30,948 nucleotides of DNA, taken from the NCBI GenBank assembly GCA_020638095.1, contig JACKJF010000001.1:1-30948 (forward strand), written 5' to 3'. Of this stretch, positions 24,703-30,948 are shown piece after piece. A program made the translations under genes and the position numbers. Numbering within the stretch: the first letter of the stretch is position 1; each line of letters starts with the position of its first letter. Below the pieces are notes generated by a model, which searched no databases, was not told where the DNA came from, and saw only the letters and a list, made by a program, of their open reading frames with translations. The stretch comes from Hyphomicrobiaceae bacterium (GTDB lineage: Bacteria; Pseudomonadota; Alphaproteobacteria; Rhizobiales; Devosiaceae).

Positions 24703-25061
24703 TCCTGGGGTTCGGATACTACCCGCGGTCGGGCTTCATGCACATCGATCTTGGCCCTGCCCGGTCCTGGGGCGATCCCTTCCCGGCGCGAGCGGTGCCG
24801 TTTGCCCCGGAACTGCCACCCGCGCGCGAAGTCCTGTCGGACAGCCGCACCCTGCGCGGTGGCGGTGCTGCAGGCGCCGCAACTGTCGGCGCGGCCGGGG
24901 TCGAAGTGCTGCAGGACGTTCTTGCCGAAACGCAGACCACGATCCAGCCGCTGGTCCCCTACCTCGACACCCTACGCTGGGTACTGATCGCCATCGCGCT
25001 GATTGGCATCGCTGTCACGATCCACGCCCGGCTCGACGACTGGAAACGGGGCCAGCGGTGA
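24703..25061 (+). pseudogene. C-terminal fragment of M15-type endolysin with membrane tail
   Basis: About 118 residues of a phage peptidoglycan peptidase whose N-terminal part is gone. The surviving GFGYYPRSGFMHIDLGPARSWG (shortened: YYPRSGFMHIDLG) is the last motif of the M15A/DUF882 metallopeptidase fold, with the histidine expected to bind zinc. A proline/alanine-rich linker and a C-terminal membrane span (LRWVLIAIALIGIAVTI) followed by a basic tail come next. IS B supplies the left border, so the start codon and most of the catalytic domain are lost. Its stop overlaps the GTG of the Rz-like gene (GTGA). Confidence 0.8.
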
Positions 25062-25303
25062 CCCTTTGGCTCCTCGCCCATGGCCCGGCGCGGAAGGCGC
25101 TGGGCCTGATCCTCACCGCGGCAGCGATCCTGCTGTTCCTCCTGAACCTGCGCCGCGCCGGTGAACGCGCCGAGCGCGCGGCCGAACGACTTGAAGCCCG
25201 AGAGAGAAACGATGCCATCCACCGCCAGATGCTCGACGCCGCCGCCCGCCGCCCTGCTAATCGTGATGCTCTGGCTGACCGGCTGCGCGATGGCAGGTTC
25301 TGA
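25058..25303 (+). CDS. Rz-like inner-membrane spanin
   Basis: 81-aa protein with one N-terminal membrane span (about 14-31: ALGLILTAAAILLFLLNL) and a charged coiled-coil tail (RRAGERAERAAERLEARERN). This is the form of an i-spanin that links inner and outer membranes in phage lysis. Start is GTG 25058, overlapping the endolysin stop. A lipoprotein gene begins inside it in another frame, as in known Rz/Rz1 pairs. Family assignment rests on topology and position; no sequence motif decides it. Confidence 0.7.
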   Translation: MTLWLLAHGPARKALGLILTAAAILLFLLNLRRAGERAERAAERLEARERNDAIHRQMLDAAARRPANRDALADRLRDGRF

Positions 25304-25457
25304 TGCCCGTGCGCCATGTCCGCCTGTCGTCGACTACACGGCCGCGGATCAAGCACAGGCGGCCGACGAGGTCGAAGCACTGCCGGAAGGGGCCGTCATC
25401 GTCAGGATGCTGGGCGACTACGCCGTGTTGCGCGATCAGGCGCTGGCGTGCAGGTAG
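25212..25457 (+). CDS. Rz1-like outer-membrane lipoprotein spanin
   Basis: 81-aa predicted lipoprotein: hydrophobic segment AALLIVMLWLTGC with lipidation cysteine C25 (LTGC). The mature part is short and proline-containing (APCPPVVDY), ending in VIVRMLGDYAVLRDQALACR. ATG at 25212 follows GAGAG. It overlaps the Rz-like gene by 92 bases in a different frame. Together they could be the o-spanin/i-spanin pair of the lost phage's lysis cassette. Confidence 0.7.
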   Translation: MPSTARCSTPPPAALLIVMLWLTGCAMAGSDARAPCPPVVDYTAADQAQAADEVEALPEGAVIVRMLGDYAVLRDQALACR

Positions 25458-25509
25458 GGGCGGATAGCAGACAGTCGATGTTACTTCGTTCTTGCCGGAT
25501 GCCAGGCCG

Positions 25510-26223
25510 TCACATCCCTGCAAGTGGCTCGCCGCGCGGGCTTGCGGCATCGAACATTTGGACCGACAGCGCCAATTCCGGTGCAATCCTCCGCAAGCCA
25601 TCCACCAGCATCCGGCCCGCATCCAGCAAAGCCTCCACTGGCATCGGGTCGAGCCGTTCCAGAACGAACCACATGTCCTGGCTCGCTTCGGTGATCTGTG
25701 TGCGCGGACCCTGTCGCCAATTCCAACGACGGCAGGTGACGCCGAGGTCGTCGCGCCAGATGACCTCGGCCGCCTCGGGTGCTTCGATCACGGGCTGGCC
25801 TTCGGCCGTCGTATGGAAGGGTTCGTTTCCCCTGGCGAGACATAGGCGCGGTAGGCCCGCGTAGGTGGTGGCGTCCTCTCCGCCAACGGGAATAGCGAAG
25901 CGTAGGCTGACGGCGTTGTAGAGATCGACGACCGCGTTGAGCGGGCGCATCGCGCCATCCTTCACGGCGCGCTTGCGAAGGGCTTCGGCCGAGCACGGCG
26001 TTTTCTTCGGTTTCGCCCCGAAGGCGCGGTAGGCATCGCGCCATGCGTCCAGATGCGCCTCGGCCCAAGGAAAAGCGTCGAGGGACAGCAGCGCCTCGGC
26101 CAGCAGGGCCTCGCTGGTGGCATCGCTCGGGCCGTTGCGTCCTCCGCTCACATGGATGCTGAGGGCCATGAAATCCGGACGCAGGGCGAAGATCTCGGCG
26201 TCGATGATGGGGTGGAGTGTCAT
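25510..26223 (-). CDS. B3/B4 tRNA-editing-like domain protein
   Basis: 237-aa protein whose central part (about 85-165) is a stand-alone B3/B4 domain, the fold that in phenylalanyl-tRNA synthetase beta hydrolyses mischarged tRNA. Typical motifs: WRDAYRAFGAKPKKTPCS, RPLNAVVDLYNAVSLRFAIPVGGED. The N-terminus has RNGPSDATSEALL. Stand-alone members are often annotated only as B3/4 proteins; an editing activity on a non-cognate aminoacyl-tRNA is possible, not shown. ATG at 26223 has GAGG six bases upstream; the open frame extends leftward over the neighbours but has no better start. It is divergent from the XRE-cupin gene across 114 bases, a pairing that suggests co-regulation with that cluster. 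Confidence 0.85.
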   Translation of the reverse strand: MTLHPIIDAEIFALRPDFMALSIHVSGGRNGPSDATSEALLAEALLSLDAFPWAEAHLDAWRDAYRAFGAKPKKTPCSAEALRKRAVKDGAMRPLNAVVDLYNAVSLRFAIPVGGEDATTYAGLPRLCLARGNEPFHTTAEGQPVIEAPEAAEVIWRDDLGVTCRRWNWRQGPRTQITEASQDMWFVLERLDPMPVEALLDAGRMLVDGLRRIAPELALSVQMFDAASPRGEPLAGM

Positions 26224-26253
26224 GTGGTCCTCGGTCCGTTGGGCGGGGGACTT

Positions 26254-26267
26254 CGTCGCATGCGACG
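26254..26267. promoter_or_regulatory. palindromic operator candidate between B3/B4 and XRE genes
   Basis: CGTCGCATGCGACG, a perfect 14-base palindrome. It lies downstream of a consensus TTGACA (plus 26275-26280, read on the minus strand), where a repressor would block the B3/B4 promoter. A matching -10 is poor. Confidence 0.5.
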
Positions 26268-26301
26268 CGCTACGTGTCAACAAAGTGAACCGAGATGGTC
26301 G

Positions 26302-26331
26302 TTGACTGTGGACTTTGAAGGGAAGTATCAC
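26302..26331 (+). promoter_or_regulatory. candidate promoter of XRE-cupin operon
   Basis: TTGACT (26302-26307), 18-base spacer, TATCAC (26326-26331). The expected transcript start falls at or next to the ATG at 26338, which would make the message leaderless; no ribosome site of normal distance is seen before that ATG. GTCAAC (26276-26281) and GTTGAC (26301-26306) form an inverted pair tying the two -35 regions together. Confidence 0.45.
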
Positions 26332-26337
26332 ATCATA

Positions 26338-26955
26338 ATGACCGAAATAGCACGCCCACCCAGCCCCCCCCGCGCAGACGAACAGGAAGCGGTCCTCGCC
26401 GCCACGGTCGCCGCGCGTATCTTCGAACTTCGCAAAGCGAAAAGCCTGTCCTTCGACGCTCTCTCCCAGAAGGCCGGCGTCGCCAAAGGCACGCTGGTCC
26501 AGATCGAACAGCAGCGCGGCAATCCGAGCATCTCGACGCTTTGCCGCCTTGCCGCGGCGCTGGATGTTTCGGTGGCTGACCTCGTGGCACCGACCGAGGC
26601 GACCGCTCAGGCCGTGACAGTCCTTGGCCGTGACGATGCTCGGCAACTCTGGACGGGCCCATCCGGCGGCACCGCAACACTGCTTGCGGGGACGCAAGGT
26701 CCCGACATGCTCGAGATCTGGGACTGGGTCTTGATGCCCGGCGAGAGCTTCGAGGCGGCCGTGCATGGGGCCGGAACGCGGGAGCTGATCCATGTGACCG
26801 ACGGCACGCTGGCACTGACCGTGGATGGGGCGACCCATCTGGTCTCGGCGGGAGGATCGGCCATCGCGCTGACCGACAGGCCACACGCCTACGCCAACCC
26901 CGGCAAGGAGCCGTTGCGCTTCACAATGACCGTCCACGAACCCGCTGCGGAGTAG
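26338..26955 (+). CDS. XRE-family regulator with C-terminal cupin domain
   Basis: 205-aa transcription factor. HTH_XRE domain at about 23-83 (VAARIFELRKAKSLSFDALSQKAGVAKGTLVQIEQ, shortened: LSQKAGVAKGTLVQIE), followed by a cupin sensor at about 110-200 (MPGESFEAAVHGAGTRELIHVTDGTLALTV). Such XRE-cupin proteins sense small ligands of amino-acid or sulfur metabolism and regulate adjacent enzyme genes. ATG at 26338; the frame is open further upstream, across the divergent gene, without another good start. Seven bases separate it from the PaiB-like gene. Confidence 0.9.
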   Translation: MTEIARPPSPPRADEQEAVLAATVAARIFELRKAKSLSFDALSQKAGVAKGTLVQIEQQRGNPSISTLCRLAAALDVSVADLVAPTEATAQAVTVLGRDDARQLWTGPSGGTATLLAGTQGPDMLEIWDWVLMPGESFEAAVHGAGTRELIHVTDGTLALTVDGATHLVSAGGSAIALTDRPHAYANPGKEPLRFTMTVHEPAAE

Positions 26956-26961
26956 CCCTCG

Positions 26962-27597
26962 ATGTATCAACCCGAACAGCACCGCGAGGACCGTCTCGAC
27001 GTCCAGCACGACCTGATCGAAACCCACCCCTTCGGCCTGTTGATCTCGCACGACCGCGAAGGCCTTCAGGCGAATGGCTTGCCGTTCCTGCTGCAACGCT
27101 CCATCGGACCGTTCGGCCGGTTGCAGGCCCATATTGCCCGCGCCAACTCGCAGTGGCGCGAGCTCGACGGGGCGGAGGTGCTGGTCGTCTTCCAAGGCCC
27201 GCTGAATTACGTGACGCCCGCCTTCTACGAGACAAAACGCGAGACTGGGAAGGTCGTGCCGACCTGGAACTATGCGATGGTTCAGGCGCGCGGCACGGCG
27301 CGGGTGCGGGCGGATACCGAGTGGCTCGACACGCAGATTTCCGCGCTGACCGACCGGCACGAGGCCGACAGGCCCGAGCCCTGGCACGTCTCCGACGCGC
27401 CGCGCACCTATATCGAGGCGCAGCTGCGGGGCATCGTCGGGATCGAGATCGACATCCAGCGCCTCGAAGGCAAGTGGAAGGTCAGCCAGAACCGGCCCGA
27501 AGGTGATCGCAAGGGGGTGGCCGCAGGACTGGCCGAGGCGCATCCGGAAATGGCAGCGCTCGTCCGGCGCTACGGCAGGATCGGAGAAGGGGCATGA
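26962..27597 (+). CDS. PaiB-like FMN-binding protein
   Basis: 211-aa protein of the FMN-binding split-barrel family called PaiB/negative transcriptional regulator. Family features: MYQPEQHREDR start, ETHPFGLLISH, ANGLPFLL, GPLNYVTPAFYETKRETGKVVPTWNYAMVQARG (shortened: VPTWNYAMVQARG) and a C-terminal GKWKVSQNRPEGDRKGV. In Bacillus subtilis PaiB affects sporulation and protease gene expression; a flavin-dependent redox role is equally possible here. GGAG lies nine bases before ATG 26962. Its stop overlaps the ATG of the PLP enzyme (ATGA). Confidence 0.9.
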   Translation: MYQPEQHREDRLDVQHDLIETHPFGLLISHDREGLQANGLPFLLQRSIGPFGRLQAHIARANSQWRELDGAEVLVVFQGPLNYVTPAFYETKRETGKVVPTWNYAMVQARGTARVRADTEWLDTQISALTDRHEADRPEPWHVSDAPRTYIEAQLRGIVGIEIDIQRLEGKWKVSQNRPEGDRKGVAAGLAEAHPEMAALVRRYGRIGEGA

Positions 27598-28778
27598 AGA
27601 TCGAAACCATGGCTGTCCACGCTGGCGAAGCGGTGGACCCGACGACCCGCGCTTCCTCCCCGAACCTCGTCATGTCCGCGACCTTCCTGCCCCGCGAACT
27701 GACCGGCTTCTCGGCCTTGGACGAGGACGAGAGCGCAGGATACATCTATGCCCGCTCGGGCAATCCGACGGTGCGGCAGCTCGAAGAGAAACTCGCAGCA
27801 CTGGAAGGGGCCGAGGATGCACGCTGCTTCGCCTCGGGTATCGCTGCGACCCATGCGGTGATCATGGGGCGTCTCAGCGCGGGCGATCATGCGATCTTCC
27901 CGGAAAACGCCTATTCCGGCACGGCAGAGTTCATCCGCAACAGCCTGCCGCGCTTCGGCATCAATACGAGCTTCGTGGACACGACCGATGCGGACGCGGT
28001 CGCCGCCGCGATCACCCCCGCGACCCGCATGCTCTGGCTCGAGACGCCCTGCAATCCGACGCTCCAACTCGCCGATATCGCGCTTCTTGCCGATCTTGCC
28101 CATGCGCGTGGCCTGCGCGATGTGGTTGTCGATGGCACCTTCGCCTCGCCCATCGGCACACGGCCGTTGGCGCTCGGCGCGGATTTCGTGGTGCACTCGC
28201 TGACCAAATACATCTCGGGCCATGGTGATGCGATGGGCGGCGCTGTGCTGGGTCGCAAGGCCGATCTCGATGCGCTGAACCTCGAAGCTGCGGTGCATTT
28301 CGGCGGCGTCCTGTCGCCCTTCAACGCCTGGCTCATCATGCGCGGAGCCGAGACATTGCCGATCCGGATGCGTGCCCATCAATACAACGCAATGGTGGTC
28401 GCAAAATGGCTCGAGTTGCACCCTGCCGTGTCCCGCGTGTTCTACCCCGGCCTGCCCTCGCACCCCCAGCACGACCTTGCCCGCAGGCAGATGGCGAACT
28501 TCTCCGGCATGATTGCCTTCCAGACGCATCAAGACGGGTCCGAGATCGCCCGCCGGATGGTGAGCGACCTGCAACACGTGCATTTCGCCGTCTCGCTCGG
28601 CCATCTCCGCAGCCTGATCTACTGGATCGGCACTGACGACATCCTGCAATCGACCTATCAGCACCCTCCCGAGGCCGAGGCGCGGTTCCGTGCGCTTACG
28701 GGGCGGGGCATCTTCCGCCTGTCGGTCGGGCTGGAACACCCCGACGACATCTGCGCCGATCTGGCCCGCTGCCTGTGA
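27594..28778 (+). CDS. PLP-dependent trans-sulfuration family enzyme
   Basis: 394-aa Cys/Met-metabolism PLP enzyme (fold type I), the group of cystathionine gamma-synthase, gamma-lyases and O-acylhomoserine sulfhydrylases. PLP lysine is K205 in HSLTKYISGHGD, PLP aspartate D180 in VVDGTFASP; YARSGNPTVRQLE (52-64) binds the cofactor of the neighbouring subunit. The N-terminus (MAVHAGEAVDPTT) is typical. All key residues are intact. Sequence alone does not tell synthase from lyase; lying with redox and flavin proteins rather than met genes, degradation of a sulfur or beta/gamma-substituted amino acid is a fair guess. The next gene begins 14 bases after its stop. Confidence 0.92.
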   Translation: MKIETMAVHAGEAVDPTTRASSPNLVMSATFLPRELTGFSALDEDESAGYIYARSGNPTVRQLEEKLAALEGAEDARCFASGIAATHAVIMGRLSAGDHAIFPENAYSGTAEFIRNSLPRFGINTSFVDTTDADAVAAAITPATRMLWLETPCNPTLQLADIALLADLAHARGLRDVVVDGTFASPIGTRPLALGADFVVHSLTKYISGHGDAMGGAVLGRKADLDALNLEAAVHFGGVLSPFNAWLIMRGAETLPIRMRAHQYNAMVVAKWLELHPAVSRVFYPGLPSHPQHDLARRQMANFSGMIAFQTHQDGSEIARRMVSDLQHVHFAVSLGHLRSLIYWIGTDDILQSTYQHPPEAEARFRALTGRGIFRLSVGLEHPDDICADLARCL

Positions 28779-28792
28779 CCGGAGCGCTGAAG

Positions 28793-29455
28793 ATGACCGA
28801 AACTCTCCCCCTGACCGACCGCAGCCGCCTCCGCCGTATGCATGACCTCGGCAGGTTCGACGTCGCCACCATCCACGCCATCCTCGATGCCCAACCGCTC
28901 TGCACCGTGGCCTACGTCCGCGACGGCAAGCCCTACCTCACCCCGACGCTGCAATGGCGCGAGGGGGATCGGGTCTACTGGCACGGCTCTTCCGCCAGCC
29001 ACGCCCTGCGCGCAGGGAAGGGGCAGGATGTCTGTATGAACGTGACGATCCTCGACGGCTTCGTCCTCGCCCGTTCCGGCTTCAACCATTCGGTCAATAC
29101 GCGCTCCGTCACGCTGTTCGGCATTGCCGAGGTGGTGCCAGAGGAGGAAAAGGCCGCGCACCTCACCGCGATGATCGAGGGCCTCTGGCCGGGCCGCAGC
29201 GCGCTCTTGCGTCCGATGTTGCCGCAGGAGGTGAAGGCTACAACGATCCTCTCGCTGCCCATCACCGAAGGCAGCGCCAAGATCCGATCTGGCCCGCCCA
29301 CGGACGAACCCGACGACTACGATCTGCCGATCTGGGCCGGTGTCTTGCCCGCATCTGTCACGCTGGGTGCTCCCATCGCCGACCCACGCAACAAGGATGG
29401 TGCCGATACGCCGGACCATGCAAAGGGAGTTGCTCGCATAGCCGGGCAAGCCTGA
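28793..29455 (+). CDS. PPOX-fold flavin-nucleotide-binding protein
   Basis: 220-aa protein of the pyridoxamine-5'-phosphate-oxidase-like (NimA/Pyridox_ox_2) split barrel. Typical parts: RMHDLGRFDVATIHAILDAQPLCTVAYV, GKPYLTPTLQWREGDRVYWHGS, SASHALRAGKGQDVCMNVTILDGFVLARS and NHSVNTRSVTLFGIAEVV (each shown only in part in usual family signatures: HDLGR, WHGSSASH, NTRSV). Relatives reduce nitro compounds or bind FMN/F420/heme. ATG at 28793 has GGAG eight bases upstream; GTG at 28775 in frame is less likely. Last gene of the XRE-cupin operon. Confidence 0.88.
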   Translation: MTETLPLTDRSRLRRMHDLGRFDVATIHAILDAQPLCTVAYVRDGKPYLTPTLQWREGDRVYWHGSSASHALRAGKGQDVCMNVTILDGFVLARSGFNHSVNTRSVTLFGIAEVVPEEEKAAHLTAMIEGLWPGRSALLRPMLPQEVKATTILSLPITEGSAKIRSGPPTDEPDDYDLPIWAGVLPASVTLGAPIADPRNKDGADTPDHAKGVARIAGQA

Positions 29456-29567
29456 GCGCGACCGGCGGTTTTATTTACCTGAACGTCCGCTTTGGGCCGA
29501 GAGAAGTCGTTGCAGCGCGACGGGCCAATGGCCGCGCCTGGCGTCAGGTCCCCGACTTATCAAGCTC

Positions 29568-29670
29568 ATGCGGAGATTAGCGTCCATATTCTCCGCAAGT
29601 TCTGCGTCGCTTAGTCTTGCATATGCGGAGAATGCAGCCCACAATCGCCGCACCTGGCGCGGAGAATATG
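29568..29670 (+). promoter_or_regulatory. four-copy GCGGAGAAT operator array upstream of fic
   Basis: TGCGGAGATTA at 29569-29579, an inverted copy ATATTCTCCGCA at 29587-29598, TGCGGAGAATGC at 29624-29635 and CGCGGAGAATAT at 29658-29669. The last copy contains the ribosome site and reaches the start codons of the Fic gene. The winged helix at the Fic C-terminus is a candidate reader. Seen as repeats; autoregulation is inferred. Confidence 0.6.
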
Positions 29671-30768
29671 ATGTACATCTGGGAGCAACCAGACTGGCCA
29701 AGGCTGACCTGGCAGGATGGCAGCATCGCCGCGCCCCTAGCTGCCGTGCGTCACGACCAGGGGCGACTGATCGGCCGGATGGAAGCGCTGGGCTTCAAGC
29801 TGCGCGAAGAGGCGGTCCTTCAGACGCTGACCCAGGATGTCGTCAAGACGAGCGAGATCGAGGGCGAGCAGCTGGACGCCACACAGGTGCGGTCATCCCT
29901 CGCGCGAAGGCTTGGCATAGACATCGGCGCCCTGCCCCCCACAGATCGCAATGTGGAAGGCATCGTCGAGGTGATGCTGGACGCGACGCGGAACTATCAG
30001 GCCGCGCTTACAGCCGAGCGCCTTTTCGGGTGGCATGCGGCGTTGTTCCCGACCGGCCGCAGCGGCATGACGAAGATCATCGTCGGGGACTGGCGCGATG
30101 ACAGTACCGGCCCGATGCAGGTAGTGTCTGGGCCCTACGGCCGAGAGAAGGTTCATTACTCGGCGCCCCCGGCTCCGCGGGTCGCGGCGGAGATGGAAGC
30201 CTTTCTCGCCTGGTTCAACGCGCCCTTGACCACCGATCCGGTGGTCAAGGCGGCACTGGCACATTTTTGGTTCGTCACGATCCACCCCTTCGAGGACGGC
30301 AATGGCCGCATCGCTCGCGCCATCGCCGACCTGGCACTTGCCCGGTCGGAGGGGAGCTCGCAGCGGTTCTACAGCATGTCCGCGCAGATCCGGACCGAGC
30401 GGAACGCCTATTACGACCAGCTTGAGCGCACCCAGAAGGGTGCCACGGACGTGACGTCGTGGATCCTATGGTTCCTCGACTGCCTCGGCAGAGCCATCCA
30501 CGGCGCAGATGGCGTTCTGGCGGCGGTGGTCGCCAAGGGACAGTTCTGGGAGCGCGCTGCGGCGCTGGCGCTGAACGAACGCCAGATCAAGGTACTGAAC
30601 CGCCTTCTCGACGGGTTCGAAGGCAAGATGACATCATCGAAGTGGGCGGTGATTGCCAAGTGCTCACAGGACACGGCGAACCGTGACATCGCGGCACTGC
30701 TGGACCTCGGGCTGCTGCGGAAAGGCGATGGTGGCGGCCGCAGCACGCATTATGAGCTGGTGCTGTGA
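29671..30768 (+). CDS. Fic-family AMP-transferase with N-terminal inhibitory helix and C-terminal winged helix
   Basis: 365-aa Fic protein that transfers AMP from ATP to hydroxyl groups of target proteins. An N-terminal DUF4172-like part (MYIWEQPDWPRLTWQ) is followed by the self-inhibitory motif T60-S-E-I-E64-G65, so it is class II (inhibition in cis). The active site HPFEDGNGR at 205-213 is complete (H205, N211, R213). A winged helix at about 300-365 (ERQIKVLNRLL, SKWAVIAKCSQDTANRDIAALLDLGLL) should bind DNA. I chose ATG 29671, six bases after GGAG; 29668 is an alternative ATG only three bases away from it. Target unknown. Class II Fics can be toxin-like or regulatory. Confidence 0.92.
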   Translation: MYIWEQPDWPRLTWQDGSIAAPLAAVRHDQGRLIGRMEALGFKLREEAVLQTLTQDVVKTSEIEGEQLDATQVRSSLARRLGIDIGALPPTDRNVEGIVEVMLDATRNYQAALTAERLFGWHAALFPTGRSGMTKIIVGDWRDDSTGPMQVVSGPYGREKVHYSAPPAPRVAAEMEAFLAWFNAPLTTDPVVKAALAHFWFVTIHPFEDGNGRIARAIADLALARSEGSSQRFYSMSAQIRTERNAYYDQLERTQKGATDVTSWILWFLDCLGRAIHGADGVLAAVVAKGQFWERAAALALNERQIKVLNRLLDGFEGKMTSSKWAVIAKCSQDTANRDIAALLDLGLLRKGDGGGRSTHYELVL

Positions 30769-30789
30769 CGCCGATGGCCACGATTGTCT

Positions 30790-30807
30790 GCCCCCTCGAA
30801 GGGGGGC
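30790..30807. terminator. GC-rich hairpin after fic
   Basis: GCCCCC (30790-30795) pairs with GGGGGC (30802-30807), 21 bases after the Fic stop. No T run follows, so the terminator role is uncertain. Confidence 0.4.
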
Positions 30808-30816
30808 TCGCAAAAC

Positions 30817-30836
30817 GTTGACCAGGTGTTGACAAG
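30817..30836 (+). repeat. candidate integrase arm-type site, right copy
   Basis: GTTGACCAGGTGTTGACAAG, 18 of 20 bases identical and same orientation as 140-159. It ends 65 bases from the tRNA 3' end. Confidence 0.45.
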
Positions 30837-30850
30837 AATTTGGAATCGCG

Positions 30851-30875
30851 AAAGCCGAGGGTTATGCTCGGCTTT
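30851..30875. terminator. hairpin between element end and tRNA
   Basis: AAAGCCGAG (30851-30859) pairs perfectly with CTCGGCTTT (30867-30875) across a seven-base loop. It can stop transcription from either side; on the minus strand it would follow tRNA-fMet. Confidence 0.6.
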
Positions 30876-30901
30876 GAAGTCTTTGATACTATTGGATATT
30901 C

Positions 30902-30948
<47 letters not shown>

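Noticed and set aside
22190..24712. Target-site duplication around IS element B
   Set aside because: Flanking bases were compared directly; no 4-8 base match is present, which supports deletion or recombination over simple insertion.
23066..25057. Long plus-strand frame continuous with the Rz-like gene
   Set aside because: It is antisense to istA and crosses the IS boundary; only the part from GTG 25058 fits a phage gene.
26224..27543. Extended upstream part of the B3/B4 reading frame
   Set aside because: It runs antisense through the XRE-cupin and PaiB genes; a good start with a ribosome site exists at 26223.

Overview
This window looks like high-GC alphaproteobacterial DNA, most like Rhodobacterales (Paracoccus/Rhodobacter-type) by the style of its proteins. 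That assignment is inference from protein similarity to remembered families. The whole window can be read as one integrative element next to a tRNA gene. The 3' part of an initiator tRNA-Met sits at the right edge on the minus strand. A tyrosine integrase lies 5.4 kb from the left edge. Near-identical 20-bp sites (18 of 20 bases) lie 140 bp from the left edge and 65 bp from the tRNA end, where integrase arm sites would be expected.

Layout. (a) 1-644: left end, no gene recognised. (b) 645-4229, minus: a three-gene operon of a VWA protein (TerY), a PP2C phosphatase and a Ser/Thr-kinase fused to membrane, helix-hairpin-helix and topoisomerase-type zinc-finger segments. This is the TerY-P triad, a described candidate antiphage system. 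(c) 4679-10373: prophage early module with integrase, two unrecognised proteins, an excisionase-like HTH protein, a VRR-NUC nuclease, a winged-helix replication-like protein with origin-like 23-bp direct repeats inside its own gene, and one more phage hypothetical. (d) 10629-18446, minus: IclR regulator, peptide-binding protein, two permeases, two ATPases and a gamma-glutamyltransferase without signal peptide, together a self-contained import-and-cleave operon with two IclR-type operators at its promoter. (e) 18534-21023: IS21-family element A. (f) 21024-22200: a non-coding stretch with a short-repeat array, a terminator and a ParB/DNA-methylase gene cut at its catalytic DPPY motif. (g) 22201-24702: IS21-family element B, with perfect 28-bp terminal inverted repeats and no visible target duplication. 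(h) 24703-25457: the C-terminal piece of an M15 peptidase endolysin followed by a nested Rz/Rz1-like spanin pair. (i) 25510-29455: a divergent cluster of B3/B4-domain protein, XRE-cupin regulator, PaiB-like FMN protein, trans-sulfuration PLP enzyme and PPOX-fold flavoprotein. (j) 29671-30768: a Fic AMP-transferase with its own inhibitory helix, preceded by four copies of a GCGGAGAAT box. (k) a hairpin and the tRNA.

Taken together, the element is a defective prophage. Element B sits where terminase, portal, capsid and tail genes would be expected and joins two truncated phage genes, so it probably caused a deletion. What remains is integration, replication and lysis genes plus four cargo blocks: TerY-P, the peptide/GGT operon, the B3/B4-PLP cluster and Fic. 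The least described parts are the B3/B4-XRE-PaiB-PLP-PPOX cluster, which could handle a toxic or unusual amino acid, and the Fic operator array. Both functional readings are inference.
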